Shown here: piece by piece, positions 1-9,450 of the stretch
Position numbering within the stretch: the stretch's first letter is position 1
Layout: every line of letters starts with the position of its first letter
From: JBBDMW01 sp040878005
GTDB lineage: Bacteria; Chloroflexota; Dehalococcoidia; Lucifugimonadales; Lucifugimonadaceae
Direction: 5' to 3'
Length of the DNA: 64,000 nucleotides
Assembly (NCBI GenBank): GCA_040878005.1
Contig: JBBDMW010000034.1
Coordinates: forward strand, 1 to 64,000
Made by a program: the position numbers and the translations under genes
The notes under the pieces: generated by a model
The model's input: only the letters and a program-made list of their open reading frames with translations
The model's database searches: none
What the model was told of the DNA's origin: nothing

Positions 1-41
1 CATCAGAGGGGCAACCCCGGCCTCAAGACTGTAAACAACGT

Positions 42-473
42 CTATGGGAAGTACAGGTAGTGATCAAATCTCATCCGGCCGGAAGGCGTCTCAATTACCG
101 AGTCGCCCGCCACCTGCTCCGCCGTTGAAAGCGCGTCTGACGCTTGTCGCTTTAGCTCCGGCACCGGGTCATCAGGCAACATCTCGCCCTGCCTGCGGCC
201 ACGTTCAGCGATGGCCTCGGCAGCGCCAGCCTGTGCCAGCGCCACTACGAAGTACTCACCCGGCGATGCGATGCTGACACTGCCCCGGGTGTTTCTTGGC
301 AACAAGCTGATGTTTGAAAGGGCGCGCGACGTATGGCCCACCAGGTCTCGAACGCTCCAGACACCAAGGGCCACATTCAGCCATGCATCCACTGGAACCA
401 GTGCAGCCGAATCCAGAAAATAGTTAGTTGACTCCCTGAGAGCGTCGAGGAGATCTGGCCGATTAGTTTTCAA
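42..473 (-). CDS. DinB/mycothiol-dependent maleylpyruvate isomerase-like N-terminal domain protein, probably truncated
   Basis: The 143-residue product resembles the N-terminal helical domain of the MDMPI/DinB superfamily, with a W-x-VRDLVGH segment near residues 39-47 that carries the usual histidine. Family members act as thiol-dependent enzymes or have no known role. Full members usually run past 200 residues, and the homologous part would be expected to continue after the sequence RFDHYL, but a TAG stop follows almost at once. The gene is therefore short or broken at its 3' end, close to the window edge. Translation probably starts at TTG 473, preceded by AGGTG at a suitable distance. The family call rests on pattern memory only. 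Confidence 0.5.
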   Translation of the reverse strand: MKTNRPDLLDALRESTNYFLDSAALVPVDAWLNVALGVWSVRDLVGHTSRALSNISLLPRNTRGSVSIASPGEYFVVALAQAGAAEAIAERGRRQGEMLPDDPVPELKRQASDALSTAEQVAGDSVIETPSGRMRFDHYLYFP

Positions 474-632
474 GTGCGCGCACCTGGATGTTGTCTGGCC
501 GAGCCTGCATTGCGGCTGCGAGGGAATGCTACATCCACCGGAGCATTGGCGTCTTCATGGCCGACAGGTTCCGGCCGACTCTGTGAGAACCGGCTTGTCA
601 ATTAGGTGAGAATACCGGCGTAAAGCCCCGCT

Positions 633-3545
633 GTGCGGCCTAGGCTGTACTTGTCTCAACACGAATTTGACCGCCTCCACATGTTCATAGACCCATCCCA
701 GCTTGAAGCAGCCCGGTTGAGCGAGCACGACCTACGCGTGCTCGTTGAAGTTGGACGTGCAGTTGGCGCAGAACCGGGGCTGGAACGCGTATTTGATCGT
801 GTAGCGTCCATCATTGGGCGCGTGCTGCCAGTGGACTGCCTGGCGGTATCGCTGATTGACGAGGCCCAGGGCGTGGTCTGGAACGAATACTCATTTCCAG
901 AAAAGGCCGGCGACATTCCCACGCGTCACCGGCGGCCACTGGCCGGCACGCTCATAGAGCGGCTGGCAACCACAGGCGATTCATGCCTTTTCGACGAGTC
1001 CTCCATTCCCTCCGCCACGAAGACCTTTCCCACTCTGAAGCTGGTCACAGACCGGGGCATACGGTCAGGGATGCTGGTTCCCCTATTTTCATTGGACCGG
1101 CCTGTGGGCGTCCTGCATGCGGGATCAACGAAGTCATATGCATACGGGCAGAGGGAACTTGCGTTTCTCTGGAACGTTGCATCCCATATGGCTGGAATTG
1201 CAGCCAATGCGGTGTCCCATATTGAGCTCGAGGAGCAATCGCGTGAGCGGGATGTCTTCGCTGAAATAGGCCGCATTCTGATCTCATCCCGCGATATACG
1301 CCGCACCTATGAGCGCCTGGCGGAACAGGTCCGCATCCTGGTCCCATTTGACCGGATGAAAGTGCGGCTGATTGACGCTGAGGCCCGAACTGTCACAAAT
1401 GCCTTCACGTCTGGCAAAGACCCGGGGCCGTGGGCACATGGTCAGGCGCATCCCATTGAGGAAACCACGTCAGCCCTCTTGCTGAAGACCGGCCGCAGCA
1501 TCCTTGTGGATGATAGCAACAGGGACGAGATCATCTCACTCGCGCCAAACCTGGGCCGCAGCATAGACGAGCTGCCCTCTATGCTCGCTGTGCCGCTGGT
1601 TGCGAGGGGGCGGATCATTGCCGCACTGCAATTCCAGTCACGAGAACACAATGCATTCTCCTCAAGCGACCGGGCAGTAGCCGAGAGAGTGGGCGTATAC
1701 GTCGCCGGGGCCGTGGACAACTCACGCCTGTACTCGGATGCCCAGCGGGAGGCAGGGCAGCGCTCTGCCCTGGCGGAGATGAGCCGTGTCATCAACGCCT
1801 CCGCCGACATTGAAGAGGTATATCCGCGCTTCGCCAGGGTGGTCGCACGTCTTATTCCGTGGGACAGGATCACCATCAACGAAGTTGACATGTCCAGGGG
1901 TACCTATACCGAGCGCTATATAGAAGGAATGGAGGTGGCAGGACGTGACCGTGGCACAGTGGTGTCCCTGGAAGGCTCGCTGACTGAAAAAGTCTCGCGG
2001 GAAAAGGCAACCGTTGTAATCCAGGATGGATCGGAATCGTCAGTCGTGGATTCTGGTCTGCCGGGACTGCTGCCGCTGGTCAGCGCAGGGCTGAAGTCGC
2101 TGATCAGCGTGCCGTTGATCTTCCAGGAAGAGTTGATTGGCACGATGCACCTGTGTGCCTCGGAGCCACATGCGTATACAGCGCGGCACCGTGTACTGGC
2201 GGAGCAGGTGGCAGACCAGGTTGTGGGCGCATTGGCTATGGCCCGCCTGTACGACGCGGCCCGGCGGGAAGCCGAAGAGCGTCATGTCCTGGCGTCAATT
2301 GCGGTGGCCGCGAGCCGTGACCTTGACCTGAGCCGGGTGTTCGAACGCATGACCGGCCAGATTTCACGCCTGCTCGCATTTGACCGCATAGCCGTCACGC
2401 TGCGTGATGTCGAAAAGAAGGACGGCGAAGACCTGGTGACCATGTTCGCCAGGGGAGATGAAATTCTGGGATTTGCAGTCGGCAGCACAGTCCCGGGAAG
2501 CGGCATGTGGCAATGGAAAGCTACCTTGGGCGCTACTCCCGAGGTGGACGAACCGGGTGGATCAAGACGCTCAGCAGGTTTGCGTTCAATGGTGCGGGTG
2601 CCCCTTGGCACGCAGGCCGGCGGGTTCATTGGATTTTTGAGCCTGCTCAGCCGAAGGGACAAAGCTTACGACTCTTCAACGCTGGAACTCCTGAAAAGAG
2701 TTGCTCTTCACGTGACACCGGCGATTCAGAATGCCCGGGCGCATGAGCAGGCGCTGATGCTCGCCGGTGAACGGGAACGGGCGGCCGCGCTGCAGGTCCA
2801 GGCCACGGAGTTGGAAAGAGTCAATGAAGCCAAGAGCCAGTTCCTCAGCACCGTCTCCCACGAGCTTCGCACGCCCCTCACCAGTGTGTGTGCCTTTGCT
2901 GACATCCTTGTCCGCAACCGTGACGGTAACCTCACTGAGCAGCAGATTCAGCGCATAAAGGTCATTCGCCGGAATGGCACACGGCTGGCAATGCTCATCA
3001 CCGATCTGTTGGACCTGTCACAGATAGACTCGGGCAACCTGCGGCTCAATGTGGCGAGGTTTGACGCCCGCGAAGTGCTTACGGACCTGGCCGAGAGTTT
3101 CGATCCAATCATCGAACAAAAGCAGCAGATCCTGCGGTACGCGATTCCCGGTCAGCCCATCATGCTGCACGGTGACAGGGACCGCCTGTCACAGGTCATA
3201 TCCAACCTGCTCACCAATGCCGTCAAGTATTCTCCCGAGAAGACCGAGATAGAACTGGTCGCGACGGTAGAGGACGAAAGATTGCAGGTGGCGGTCACGG
3301 ATCACGGCATCGGCATCTCTGAAGGCGACCAGTCTCAACTGTTCACCATGTTTTTCCGGGTTGACAATGAACCCACTCGGGCGGTCTCGGGCACAGGGCT
3401 GGGACTGTACATAGCCCGGCAGATTGTGCAGATGCATGACGGAGACATAGCCGTCACCAGCCGGGAAGGCCAGGGCACCACCGTGTCCTTTTGGATTCCA
3501 CTGGCGGGCGCCGACAGCCTGTCCGCTGATGGCACCGCCGCCTGA
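633..3545 (+). CDS. Multi-GAF sensor histidine kinase
   Basis: A soluble sensor kinase of about 970 residues with no membrane segment or signal peptide. Four consecutive GAF-type sensor modules occupy roughly residues 30-205, 206-375, 376-550 and 551-705, joined by short helical linkers. A HisKA dimerisation domain follows with the phospho-acceptor motif SHELRTP near residue 742. The HATPase_c domain has an N box (NLLTNAVKYSP), a G1 box (DHGIGIS) and a G2 box (GTGLGLYIA). All catalytic boxes are intact, so it should autophosphorylate. No response regulator lies beside it, making it an orphan. The start is GTG 633 or ATG 681; neither has a clear Shine-Dalgarno sequence. The ligand of the GAF domains cannot be read from sequence. 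Confidence 0.93.
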   Translation: MRPRLYLSQHEFDRLHMFIDPSQLEAARLSEHDLRVLVEVGRAVGAEPGLERVFDRVASIIGRVLPVDCLAVSLIDEAQGVVWNEYSFPEKAGDIPTRHRRPLAGTLIERLATTGDSCLFDESSIPSATKTFPTLKLVTDRGIRSGMLVPLFSLDRPVGVLHAGSTKSYAYGQRELAFLWNVASHMAGIAANAVSHIELEEQSRERDVFAEIGRILISSRDIRRTYERLAEQVRILVPFDRMKVRLIDAEARTVTNAFTSGKDPGPWAHGQAHPIEETTSALLLKTGRSILVDDSNRDEIISLAPNLGRSIDELPSMLAVPLVARGRIIAALQFQSREHNAFSSSDRAVAERVGVYVAGAVDNSRLYSDAQREAGQRSALAEMSRVINASADIEEVYPRFARVVARLIPWDRITINEVDMSRGTYTERYIEGMEVAGRDRGTVVSLEGSLTEKVSREKATVVIQDGSESSVVDSGLPGLLPLVSAGLKSLISVPLIFQEELIGTMHLCASEPHAYTARHRVLAEQVADQVVGALAMARLYDAARREAEERHVLASIAVAASRDLDLSRVFERMTGQISRLLAFDRIAVTLRDVEKKDGEDLVTMFARGDEILGFAVGSTVPGSGMWQWKATLGATPEVDEPGGSRRSAGLRSMVRVPLGTQAGGFIGFLSLLSRRDKAYDSSTLELLKRVALHVTPAIQNARAHEQALMLAGERERAAALQVQATELERVNEAKSQFLSTVSHELRTPLTSVCAFADILVRNRDGNLTEQQIQRIKVIRRNGTRLAMLITDLLDLSQIDSGNLRLNVARFDAREVLTDLAESFDPIIEQKQQILRYAIPGQPIMLHGDRDRLSQVISNLLTNAVKYSPEKTEIELVATVEDERLQVAVTDHGIGISEGDQSQLFTMFFRVDNEPTRAVSGTGLGLYIARQIVQMHDGDIAVTSREGQGTTVSFWIPLAGADSLSADGTAA

Positions 3546-3588
3546 CGCCCCAGCGCCACCCGGCCAACACGTCGTAGACACTTCGTTG

Positions 3589-4953
3589 TCAGTCGCCCGC
3601 GGCGGCGTGTCCTGTTGCTCCGGCAGGGCGGGCTACAGGTTCCGATTCCGCCTCGATGTCCGCCCAGTCTGGAATGAGTGGGTCACGGGTTGGCTCCAGG
3701 GCCAGGATCGCCGCCGCCCCGGCAAGGCTGAACGCTGCTGACAGGATGATGGCCCATGTGTACGCGCCCGTGATGTCGAACACCATGCCCGGCAGCGCTC
3801 CTCCCAGCGCCATGCCCAGCCCGGCGCCCAGCAACTGCCAGCCGTACGTGGGACCCATGGGCGAGTGGCCATAATACTGCCGGTTGATCACCGGGAACGC
3901 TGTGCCTTCCCCGCCGTATGGAACAGCCCACAGTATTGCGAACAGGTAGAACTCCAGGGGTGTGTTGGCCCACAGCAGCATCAGGACGCCTGCGCCCTGG
4001 CCGAAGAAACAGAAGAACATCACGCCTTTGGAGCCAATCTTGTCGGAGAGGACTGGCGCGAGGAACCTGGTGGAGACGCTTACGGCCGAGATGAGGGCAA
4101 GGATGCTGGAGGCCTCCAGCAGCGAAAGCCCGCGGTGAGTGGCAAGCGGGATGATGCCGACCAGTATGATTGCATGCCCGGCACAGCCCAGGAAGTGGAT
4201 GTTTATCAGGTTCCAAAAGGCGTTTGTGCGGTATATGAACCCCTGGAACTGCCGGGACTGCTTGTTGTACACCTCGCCTTTGGTAACCAGCGGCTTGTCG
4301 CCGCTCTTCCACCCGTAAGGCTTCTTGCCCGCCTGCTCCGGGGTGTCTTTGAAAAGCAGCATCAGGCCGCCGAGGACAACGGTGCCAACCACCCCTGCAA
4401 TGATGAAGGTCTCCTGCCAGCCGACGGATTCGAACAGCAGCGCCATGACCTGCACAGCTATGGCCGGGCCCAGGCTCCACGAAACCATCATGATCCCGGT
4501 GCCCAGGCCCAGGTGGCGGCGGAACCAGTTGGCCACTGCCGGTATGACCGGCACAAGGAACAGCGCCTGTGCGATGCCGAACACCAGCCCGTATGAGATG
4601 TACAACTCCCACAGGCTGCCCGTCTGGGACGTCCACATCATCCCAATGAAGAACAGTGCGACGCCCACTGACATGGTCCTGCGCGCTCCGAACCGGGTGC
4701 CCATGGAACCTGCTATGGGCGAGAAGAGCGCCGTCACAATGGACATCCAGGCGTAGGCGAGCCCAATCGCTCCGGGGCTCCAGCCGAAGGTTTCCTCCAG
4801 GGGAGTGATGAGCACGCCGAACGACATCCGGATGGCGCTGCCCACCATCTGAGCCACTGCGCCAACGGCCACAATGACCCACGCATAGTGCATAATCGTG
4901 TGTTCGTTGATCTCAGGTGGCTTCGGGAGCATCGCCTTCAGTGGAGAGGACAT
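3589..4953 (-). CDS. MFS transporter, oxalate/formate-antiporter-like
   Basis: A major facilitator protein of about 454 residues with 12 predicted membrane helices. It begins with HYAWVIVAVGAVAQM and has the loop-2 motif region around GTRFGARR. The arrangement resembles the monocarboxylate/oxalate-formate antiporter branch common in Chloroflexota; the substrate is not visible. I place the start at ATG 4953; a TTG six bases upstream is an alternative, and the GGAGGAAGGA purine run lies upstream of both. The gene overlaps the end of the small membrane protein encoded before it on the same strand, suggesting translational coupling. Its 3' end converges on the GAF kinase gene. Confidence 0.88.
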   Translation of the reverse strand: MSSPLKAMLPKPPEINEHTIMHYAWVIVAVGAVAQMVGSAIRMSFGVLITPLEETFGWSPGAIGLAYAWMSIVTALFSPIAGSMGTRFGARRTMSVGVALFFIGMMWTSQTGSLWELYISYGLVFGIAQALFLVPVIPAVANWFRRHLGLGTGIMMVSWSLGPAIAVQVMALLFESVGWQETFIIAGVVGTVVLGGLMLLFKDTPEQAGKKPYGWKSGDKPLVTKGEVYNKQSRQFQGFIYRTNAFWNLINIHFLGCAGHAIILVGIIPLATHRGLSLLEASSILALISAVSVSTRFLAPVLSDKIGSKGVMFFCFFGQGAGVLMLLWANTPLEFYLFAILWAVPYGGEGTAFPVINRQYYGHSPMGPTYGWQLLGAGLGMALGGALPGMVFDITGAYTWAIILSAAFSLAGAAAILALEPTRDPLIPDWADIEAESEPVARPAGATGHAAAGD

Positions 4954-5216
4954 GCCCAAAGGAATCCTTCCTCCCAGGCCGATACGTCTTTGCCCGCTGC
5001 GCCTGGGTCCACTTCTGCTGCCTGGCGTGCCTGGACCTTTTCAGATGCCGACCATGCGCCGAAGTAGATGACAACAGCCAGCGTGAACGCTATCGAGATG
5101 CCAAGCAGCCCCAGTCCAAGCCACGGCCGTCGCCTGGCCGATTGCGTCCACACGTCGGCTATATCCGTCGTAGATCGGGCCGTGGAACCGGTGGAACCGC
5201 GAAGAATCTGGCTCAT
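4938..5216 (-). CDS. Small single-pass membrane protein upstream of an MFS gene
   Basis: A 92-residue product with one clear hydrophobic helix (about residues 32-52, PWLGLGLLGISIAFTLAVVIYFGAW as two adjoining stretches), a basic N-terminal side and an acidic C-terminal tail. No family is recognised. It lies directly upstream of the MFS transporter on the same strand and its last codons overlap that gene's start by about 16 to 22 bases, so the two are probably co-transcribed. It could be an accessory subunit of the transporter, but nothing beyond position supports that. The start codon is an ATG. Confidence 0.55.
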   Translation of the reverse strand: MSQILRGSTGSTARSTTDIADVWTQSARRRPWLGLGLLGISIAFTLAVVIYFGAWSASEKVQARQAAEVDPGAAGKDVSAWEEGFLWACPLH

Positions 5217-5280
5217 TTCGACAGGTTACTACTCCTGCCAGGTTGTCTCCAGAGGGCGCGCATGCTGACAGGTATGCACT

Positions 5281-6396
5281 TTATTCCAGCGTCGCTACCT
5301 TGTGAGCGCTGATCCACTCCTCATCCAGCAGAAACCCCAGGCCAGGTCCTGACGGGGCGTCGATCATTCCCCGCTCGTTCAGCCTGATGTCCTCAACCAG
5401 TCCGAACTGGTGGGCAGACTGTGGCATCCAGTATTCGTAGTAGGCGCAGTTGGCAACCGACATTATGACGTGCAGGTTCGCTGCGTTGAGTAGCGAGTTG
5501 CCTGCCACGCCTATCTCACAGTTCCTCCCGAAGCCCTCTGCCAAACCGCAAAGTTTCTTGAGGCCGGTTATGCCAAGCTTCCGAGCGGTTCCACGAAGGA
5601 GCCGCGGCGCGCCGAGCCGCACGTAATGGGCAGCCTCCCTGAACAGGAACGGGGCGAGGTCGCTCATCGCCAGCGGAGTCGCCAATCGGTTTGATAGCTC
5701 TGTAATTGAGTCGAAATCGCTCCATGGCACCGGGTCCTCGTACCAGTAAAAGCCGTTGTCATCCAGTGCCCGGCCCACATCAAAAGCCTTCCGGAAGTCA
5801 TAGCTATTGTTCGGGTCCAGCATGAGCGTCATATCATCGCCAACTGCCTGCCGGACCATCTCCACGGTGCGAATGGCTTCCCTGGTGGGCATGCCGCCTG
5901 GATGGATCTTGTATGCGGTGAAGCCATGTGCCTTAATTTCCTCTGCTTCAGCCACATAGCCCTCTGCGGCCGTGTGGCGAGGTTGCCACGTGGCGTACAC
6001 AGGCGTCTCGTACCTATGCGTTCCCAGGAGCTTGTGGACGGGGACCCCGGCGGCCTTGCCCGCAATGTCCCACAGGGCGACGTCAACCGGAGACCATGCC
6101 GCATGCGATACGCCGGCTCGTCCGCCGAGGCTGTCGAGGGTGTTCCACAACCATTCACGCTCAGCCGGGTCGCGACCAGTCATAAGGGGCTTTATGCCGC
6201 GGATGATCTGCTGCATGAGTGGGTGAGAATCGCCGCGGTGCTGGCCAACTAAGGCGTTTCCCTCTATGCCATCGTCGGTCAGCACCCTGAGAACTCCCTG
6301 CTCAACGGCGCCGCCGGTCTGGCCGGGATCAGTAGCCAGCCCGACTGTGTCCAAACTTCTCCGGATCACGTCTATGCGAATGTCAGTTATCTTCAA
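5281..6396 (-). CDS. Enolase-superfamily (mandelate racemase/muconate lactonising) protein
   Basis: A 371-residue enolase-superfamily protein with an N-terminal capping domain (to about residue 125) and a C-terminal barrel. Metal-ligand candidates are D194 (in LDPNN), E220 (in YWYED) and D246 (in AMSDL); the base on the second strand is K163-x-H165. Family members abstract a proton alpha to a carboxylate in sugar-acid dehydration, racemisation or cycloisomerisation. The usual His-Asp dyad on the later strands is not apparent: the positions read RGTARKLG (around 268-275) and EIGVAGN (around 294-300) where Asp and His are expected. Substrate and exact reaction are unknown. SAR202-type bacteria are known for expanded enolase families, which fits the setting. 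Confidence 0.88.
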   Translation of the reverse strand: MKITDIRIDVIRRSLDTVGLATDPGQTGGAVEQGVLRVLTDDGIEGNALVGQHRGDSHPLMQQIIRGIKPLMTGRDPAEREWLWNTLDSLGGRAGVSHAAWSPVDVALWDIAGKAAGVPVHKLLGTHRYETPVYATWQPRHTAAEGYVAEAEEIKAHGFTAYKIHPGGMPTREAIRTVEMVRQAVGDDMTLMLDPNNSYDFRKAFDVGRALDDNGFYWYEDPVPWSDFDSITELSNRLATPLAMSDLAPFLFREAAHYVRLGAPRLLRGTARKLGITGLKKLCGLAEGFGRNCEIGVAGNSLLNAANLHVIMSVANCAYYEYWMPQSAHQFGLVEDIRLNERGMIDAPSGPGLGFLLDEEWISAHKVATLE

Positions 6397-6599
6397 TTGG
6401 GGTCCTCGCCTGCGCCGCAGGGTCCAGTTTCAGGAACGGCATCATACGCTGTCTCAACAGTAGCCGTGGGAGTTCACGGCCAAGGCAACCTCGCGTGCTG
6501 CTGGCGGAAAAACACGCAGTACCGGCCGAACCTCGTACCGAGGCGGGCGCCGCCTTCCGCCTGTATCCATAAGCAAAGCGGTTTGATACGTCTCCGGAT

Positions 6600-7121
6600 A
6601 TGGAGTTGAAGCTGACAGACATGGACTGGTCTGACGATAGGCGGATCCACTCTCTGATGACCCACCTGGGCCGTAAGGGGAGTGGCGGAAGACTTACGCG
6701 CCTGGCTTACCTGGCGGAGAAGGTCAACTACTACCTTGTCCATGTGGAGACCCGGCGTTCCGCGCTGGAGGCGGCAGTAGCCTCGTACGCGAGGCTCAGC
6801 AGCGAATACGCTCGACTGGAAGAGATCATCAGGACCCGAGAGATCAGGCTCAGGGCGCTGAAGCGGTCCCTCGACGCGGCGGCCCGTGAAGCCGTAAAGA
6901 AGGACCCACAGATTGACAGGGCAGCGCTCAATGATGAAACAAATAAGGCGTTGAGGGCCTTTGAACGTGAGCATGATGATGCATTTGCCCGCATAACCGA
7001 GGTCAGGAAGTCAGTGACTGGCAAGCGGACTGCCATGCGAAGGCAGGAGGACCGGATGGACCACTACCGGCGCCAGGTGGATGCTCTGCTTACGCAAGCA
7101 GATCTTGTATTGGCCGCCTGA
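6600..7121 (+). CDS. Coiled-coil protein of unknown function
   Basis: A 173-residue soluble protein rich in Arg, Glu, Ala and Leu. Long stretches (about residues 50-105 and 115-165) have heptad-like spacing expected of helical coiled coils. There is no signal peptide, membrane helix or catalytic motif, and I recognise no family. The start is an ATG at 6600 just after an AT-richer leader. The stop codon is adjacent to further sequence leading to the serine hydrolase gene 150 bases downstream, so the two may share a transcript. It may have a structural or adaptor role, but this is a guess from composition. Confidence 0.6.
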   Translation: MELKLTDMDWSDDRRIHSLMTHLGRKGSGGRLTRLAYLAEKVNYYLVHVETRRSALEAAVASYARLSSEYARLEEIIRTREIRLRALKRSLDAAAREAVKKDPQIDRAALNDETNKALRAFEREHDDAFARITEVRKSVTGKRTAMRRQEDRMDHYRRQVDALLTQADLVLAA

Positions 7122-7273
7122 TGCCGGGCGTATCTCCGCGTCCGCAATTAGGCCGCCGTAAACACGCCAGCAGGCTGTGGCCAGACGACAAGCCACCCCC
7201 CCGGCGGTACCCTGAATTGCGCCAGACATCGACCCGCCTTCACCTTCATTCCCGAGAGTGCAGACCCTCCACC

Positions 7274-8716
7274 ATGATTGACACACCTGAATTCGAGGAA
7301 CTATCACCGCGTTTGGAACGCCTGATTCAGGATCGGTTCACCGAAGCCAGGCTGCCGGGACTGGCCATCGGGGTGGTCCATGGCGATTCACTTGCATGGA
7401 GCCGGGGATTCGGGTTTGCAGATGTCGAGCGGCGTCGGCCGCCAGGTGAAATGACCATCTCGCGTGTGGCTTCCGTGACCAAGACGTTCACTGCCACCGC
7501 TATCCTCCAGTTGCGTGATGCAGGCATGCTGGCGCTGGATGACCCGCTGCTTGTCCATGTGCCGGAGTTCACATCTGTAAACGCTCTCAGCGGCACCCTG
7601 GAAGATGTCACCATCAGGCGATTGTTGACCCACCACTCCGGGCTCACCAGTGAACCGCCACTTCCCACATGGGAGACGCCGTCGTTCCCGTCGATGGACG
7701 AAGTCCTGGATGCCATGCCCCAGGCGGAAGTGGTGATTCCACAGGATTTCGCATGGAAGTACTCCAACTTCGCCTTTGGCCTCCTCGGCGAGGTGATCGA
7801 GAGACTTACCGGGCGGCGTTATGCGGAGTACGTGCACAGTGAAATCCTCGTCCCGCTGGGAATGGAATGGTCCGCCTTCGAGCTCGATGGCCGTTTGCGG
7901 GAGCACTTCGCGACCGGATACAGCCCGCCAGCCACCAGCGATCCGGCCCTGCGGGCAGCCCCGTATGCCCCCATGAACGGCCTCGCTTCGGCGGGCCAGC
8001 TTCATTCAAACATTGTCGACCTGGCAAAGTGGGTAACTTTCCAGTTTTCTGCGGACAGTGATGCTGACGCTCCGGCGCCACTGGGTCAGCGTACGCTCGC
8101 AGAAATGCACAGGCCCGTGTACATCGCCCCTGATTGGTCCTGGGGGCAGGCGCTCGGATGGCGGGTGACCCGGATGGGCGACCGCGTGTACCACAACCAC
8201 GGTGGAGGCATACACGGCTTCGCTTCGCAGATTATGTTCAACCGCCCTGCCAAGCTGGGGGTAATCGCATTGGCCAACATGTGGCCCGTCACCGCAGCAG
8301 CGGAGATCGCCACTGAAGTCATGCAGATGGTCATGGACGAGTTATCTGACTCCAGGGCCGGGGCAATGCCCGGGCAGGGGCAGTCCGCCGAGACAGTGGG
8401 TGAGGGTGATACCGCGATGGTCAAGGTGTCCCCTGAGCATCTGGATGAGTTTGCGGGTCACTACTGGGCCGAGCCAGGCGTACCGGTCAGGCTAATTGTT
8501 GAAAACGATGTACTGGTGCTGGACCGGCCGAAAGCCGGCGAGTACACGCTCCACGCTCCTGCAGCACTGGAGGCAACGGACACGGCTGACGTTTTTAGGG
8601 TGCGTCACGGCCGTGCAATAGGGGAGCGGGCAGTATTTCGTCGTTCGTCGCAAAGGGCCGTGGAGGGGTTCTTGCTGGGCGGGTTCTTTTACCGTAGGAC
8701 CGGCGGGCGGGTTTAG
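7274..8716 (+). CDS. Beta-lactamase-family (class C-like) serine hydrolase
   Basis: About 480 residues from ATG 7274. The serine beta-lactamase/DD-peptidase fold motifs are present: S67-V-T-K70 (nucleophile motif), Y163-S-N165 (second motif) and HNHGGG near residue 310 in place of the KTG box. A C-terminal extension of about 110 residues carries a separate small beta domain, as in many esterase or D-aminopeptidase relatives. There is no signal peptide, so the enzyme is probably cytoplasmic and acts as an esterase, amidase or peptidase rather than a resistance enzyme. Reading upstream to 7121 stays open, but the extra 51 residues are arginine- and proline-rich and unlike the family. The substrate is unknown. 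Confidence 0.88.
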   Translation: MIDTPEFEELSPRLERLIQDRFTEARLPGLAIGVVHGDSLAWSRGFGFADVERRRPPGEMTISRVASVTKTFTATAILQLRDAGMLALDDPLLVHVPEFTSVNALSGTLEDVTIRRLLTHHSGLTSEPPLPTWETPSFPSMDEVLDAMPQAEVVIPQDFAWKYSNFAFGLLGEVIERLTGRRYAEYVHSEILVPLGMEWSAFELDGRLREHFATGYSPPATSDPALRAAPYAPMNGLASAGQLHSNIVDLAKWVTFQFSADSDADAPAPLGQRTLAEMHRPVYIAPDWSWGQALGWRVTRMGDRVYHNHGGGIHGFASQIMFNRPAKLGVIALANMWPVTAAAEIATEVMQMVMDELSDSRAGAMPGQGQSAETVGEGDTAMVKVSPEHLDEFAGHYWAEPGVPVRLIVENDVLVLDRPKAGEYTLHAPAALEATDTADVFRVRHGRAIGERAVFRRSSQRAVEGFLLGGFFYRRTGGRV

Positions 8717-8735
8717 GTTCCCAATCTGTTGGCTT

Positions 8736-8755
8736 CGGACGGTCATGACCGTCCG
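8736..8755. terminator. Perfect 20-bp palindrome between convergent genes
   Basis: The arms CGGACGGTCA and TGACCGTCCG are exact reverse complements with no spacer. The element sits in the 56-bp gap between the 3' ends of the serine hydrolase (plus strand) and a small membrane protein gene (minus strand). There is no T-tract on either side, so it could be a bidirectional hairpin that ends both transcripts, or a protein-binding site. Confidence 0.45.
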
Positions 8756-8772
8756 GCATTGACAAGGCCAGG

Positions 8773-9030
8773 TCAGAACCTGCGCGGCTGAATCTGACCC
8801 AGCAGGGCCCGGATCATCCTGATCCGCCTGATCAACGAACGTACCACGAAGAAGATGACAACCGCGCCAGCGATGCCCAGCAGCGCGCCTGTGGCCATTC
8901 GCCCTCCGCTGTCGCCCATGGCGCCAATGATCAGCACGGTAACGCCGCTCACAAGCAGCACAAACCCGGCGAGCGACAGCAGGCAGCCGGGCAGCATGCG
9001 AATAAGTACTAACCGGTAAATCAGTGCCAT
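8773..9030 (-). CDS. Small two-helix membrane protein
   Basis: An 85-residue product with two strongly hydrophobic helices, about residues 12-37 and 47-63, separated by a short Gly/Asp loop, and a basic arginine-rich C-terminus (RRIRMIR and QPRRF). The charge pattern predicts both termini on the cytoplasmic side. No family is recognised. It is monocistronic as far as visible, facing a convergent serine hydrolase gene at its 3' end and a 420-bp spacer upstream. Confidence 0.55.
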   Translation of the reverse strand: MALIYRLVLIRMLPGCLLSLAGFVLLVSGVTVLIIGAMGDSGGRMATGALLGIAGAVVIFFVVRSLIRRIRMIRALLGQIQPRRF

Positions 9031-9450
9031 ATGGGCATAGAGTATCCACGTTTGGCAAGTGGTGCGCCGCCCTGTCGAGCGATCATGGAGGCTGAAGTGG
9101 AAACGTGGAGAGTTGGCGGCAGGTGGTTTGAACGTCGCCTGACTTCAGCGACCGCCCGGATCTGGTGAAGTGCCCAGCCTCCGGCCGCCCGCTTCCCGTC
9201 GAGCCGCGTTGCAGGCCGGGGGCTGAACCCAAATCCCCCGGTTGATTATTCCCTCCTCCCCCTTGCAGGCGATACCGCCCGCTCCGCCTCTCGGCATCCT
9301 TTATGGCAGTGGGCACGTAACGGCGGGCCTGCGGCGTCCATGTGGACGATACGTCATGCACACACCCAATAGCACCAGCGTTAGCAGAGTGCACTGCTGC
9401 CGGTAAACCTGGTGGCGGCACATTTATCTCTTCGTTGGAGGAAACGGCAA
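9031..9450. other. Intergenic region upstream of a repeat lipoprotein
   Basis: This 420-bp spacer separates two divergently transcribed genes and should contain both promoters. I see no convincing coding frame. A short inverted repeat (GTCCA, two-base spacer, TGGAC) lies near 9336-9347. A strong Shine-Dalgarno sequence (GGAGG, 9437-9441) closes the region nine bases before ATG 9451. No clear -35/-10 pair was found. Confidence 0.5.

Noticed and set aside
42..44. TAG at the end of the DinB-like gene as a possible recoded stop
   Set aside because: Family similarity beyond the TAG is weak and another stop follows within 14 codons, so truncation is the simpler reading.
3683..4882. 399-codon frame on the same strand as the MFS gene
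   Set aside because: A shadow frame rich in His, Arg and Gly; the in-phase MFS protein has 12 helices and family motifs.
7121..7273. Upstream extension of the serine hydrolase to 7121
   Set aside because: The added 51 residues are Arg/Pro-rich, unlike a signal peptide or the family N-terminus.
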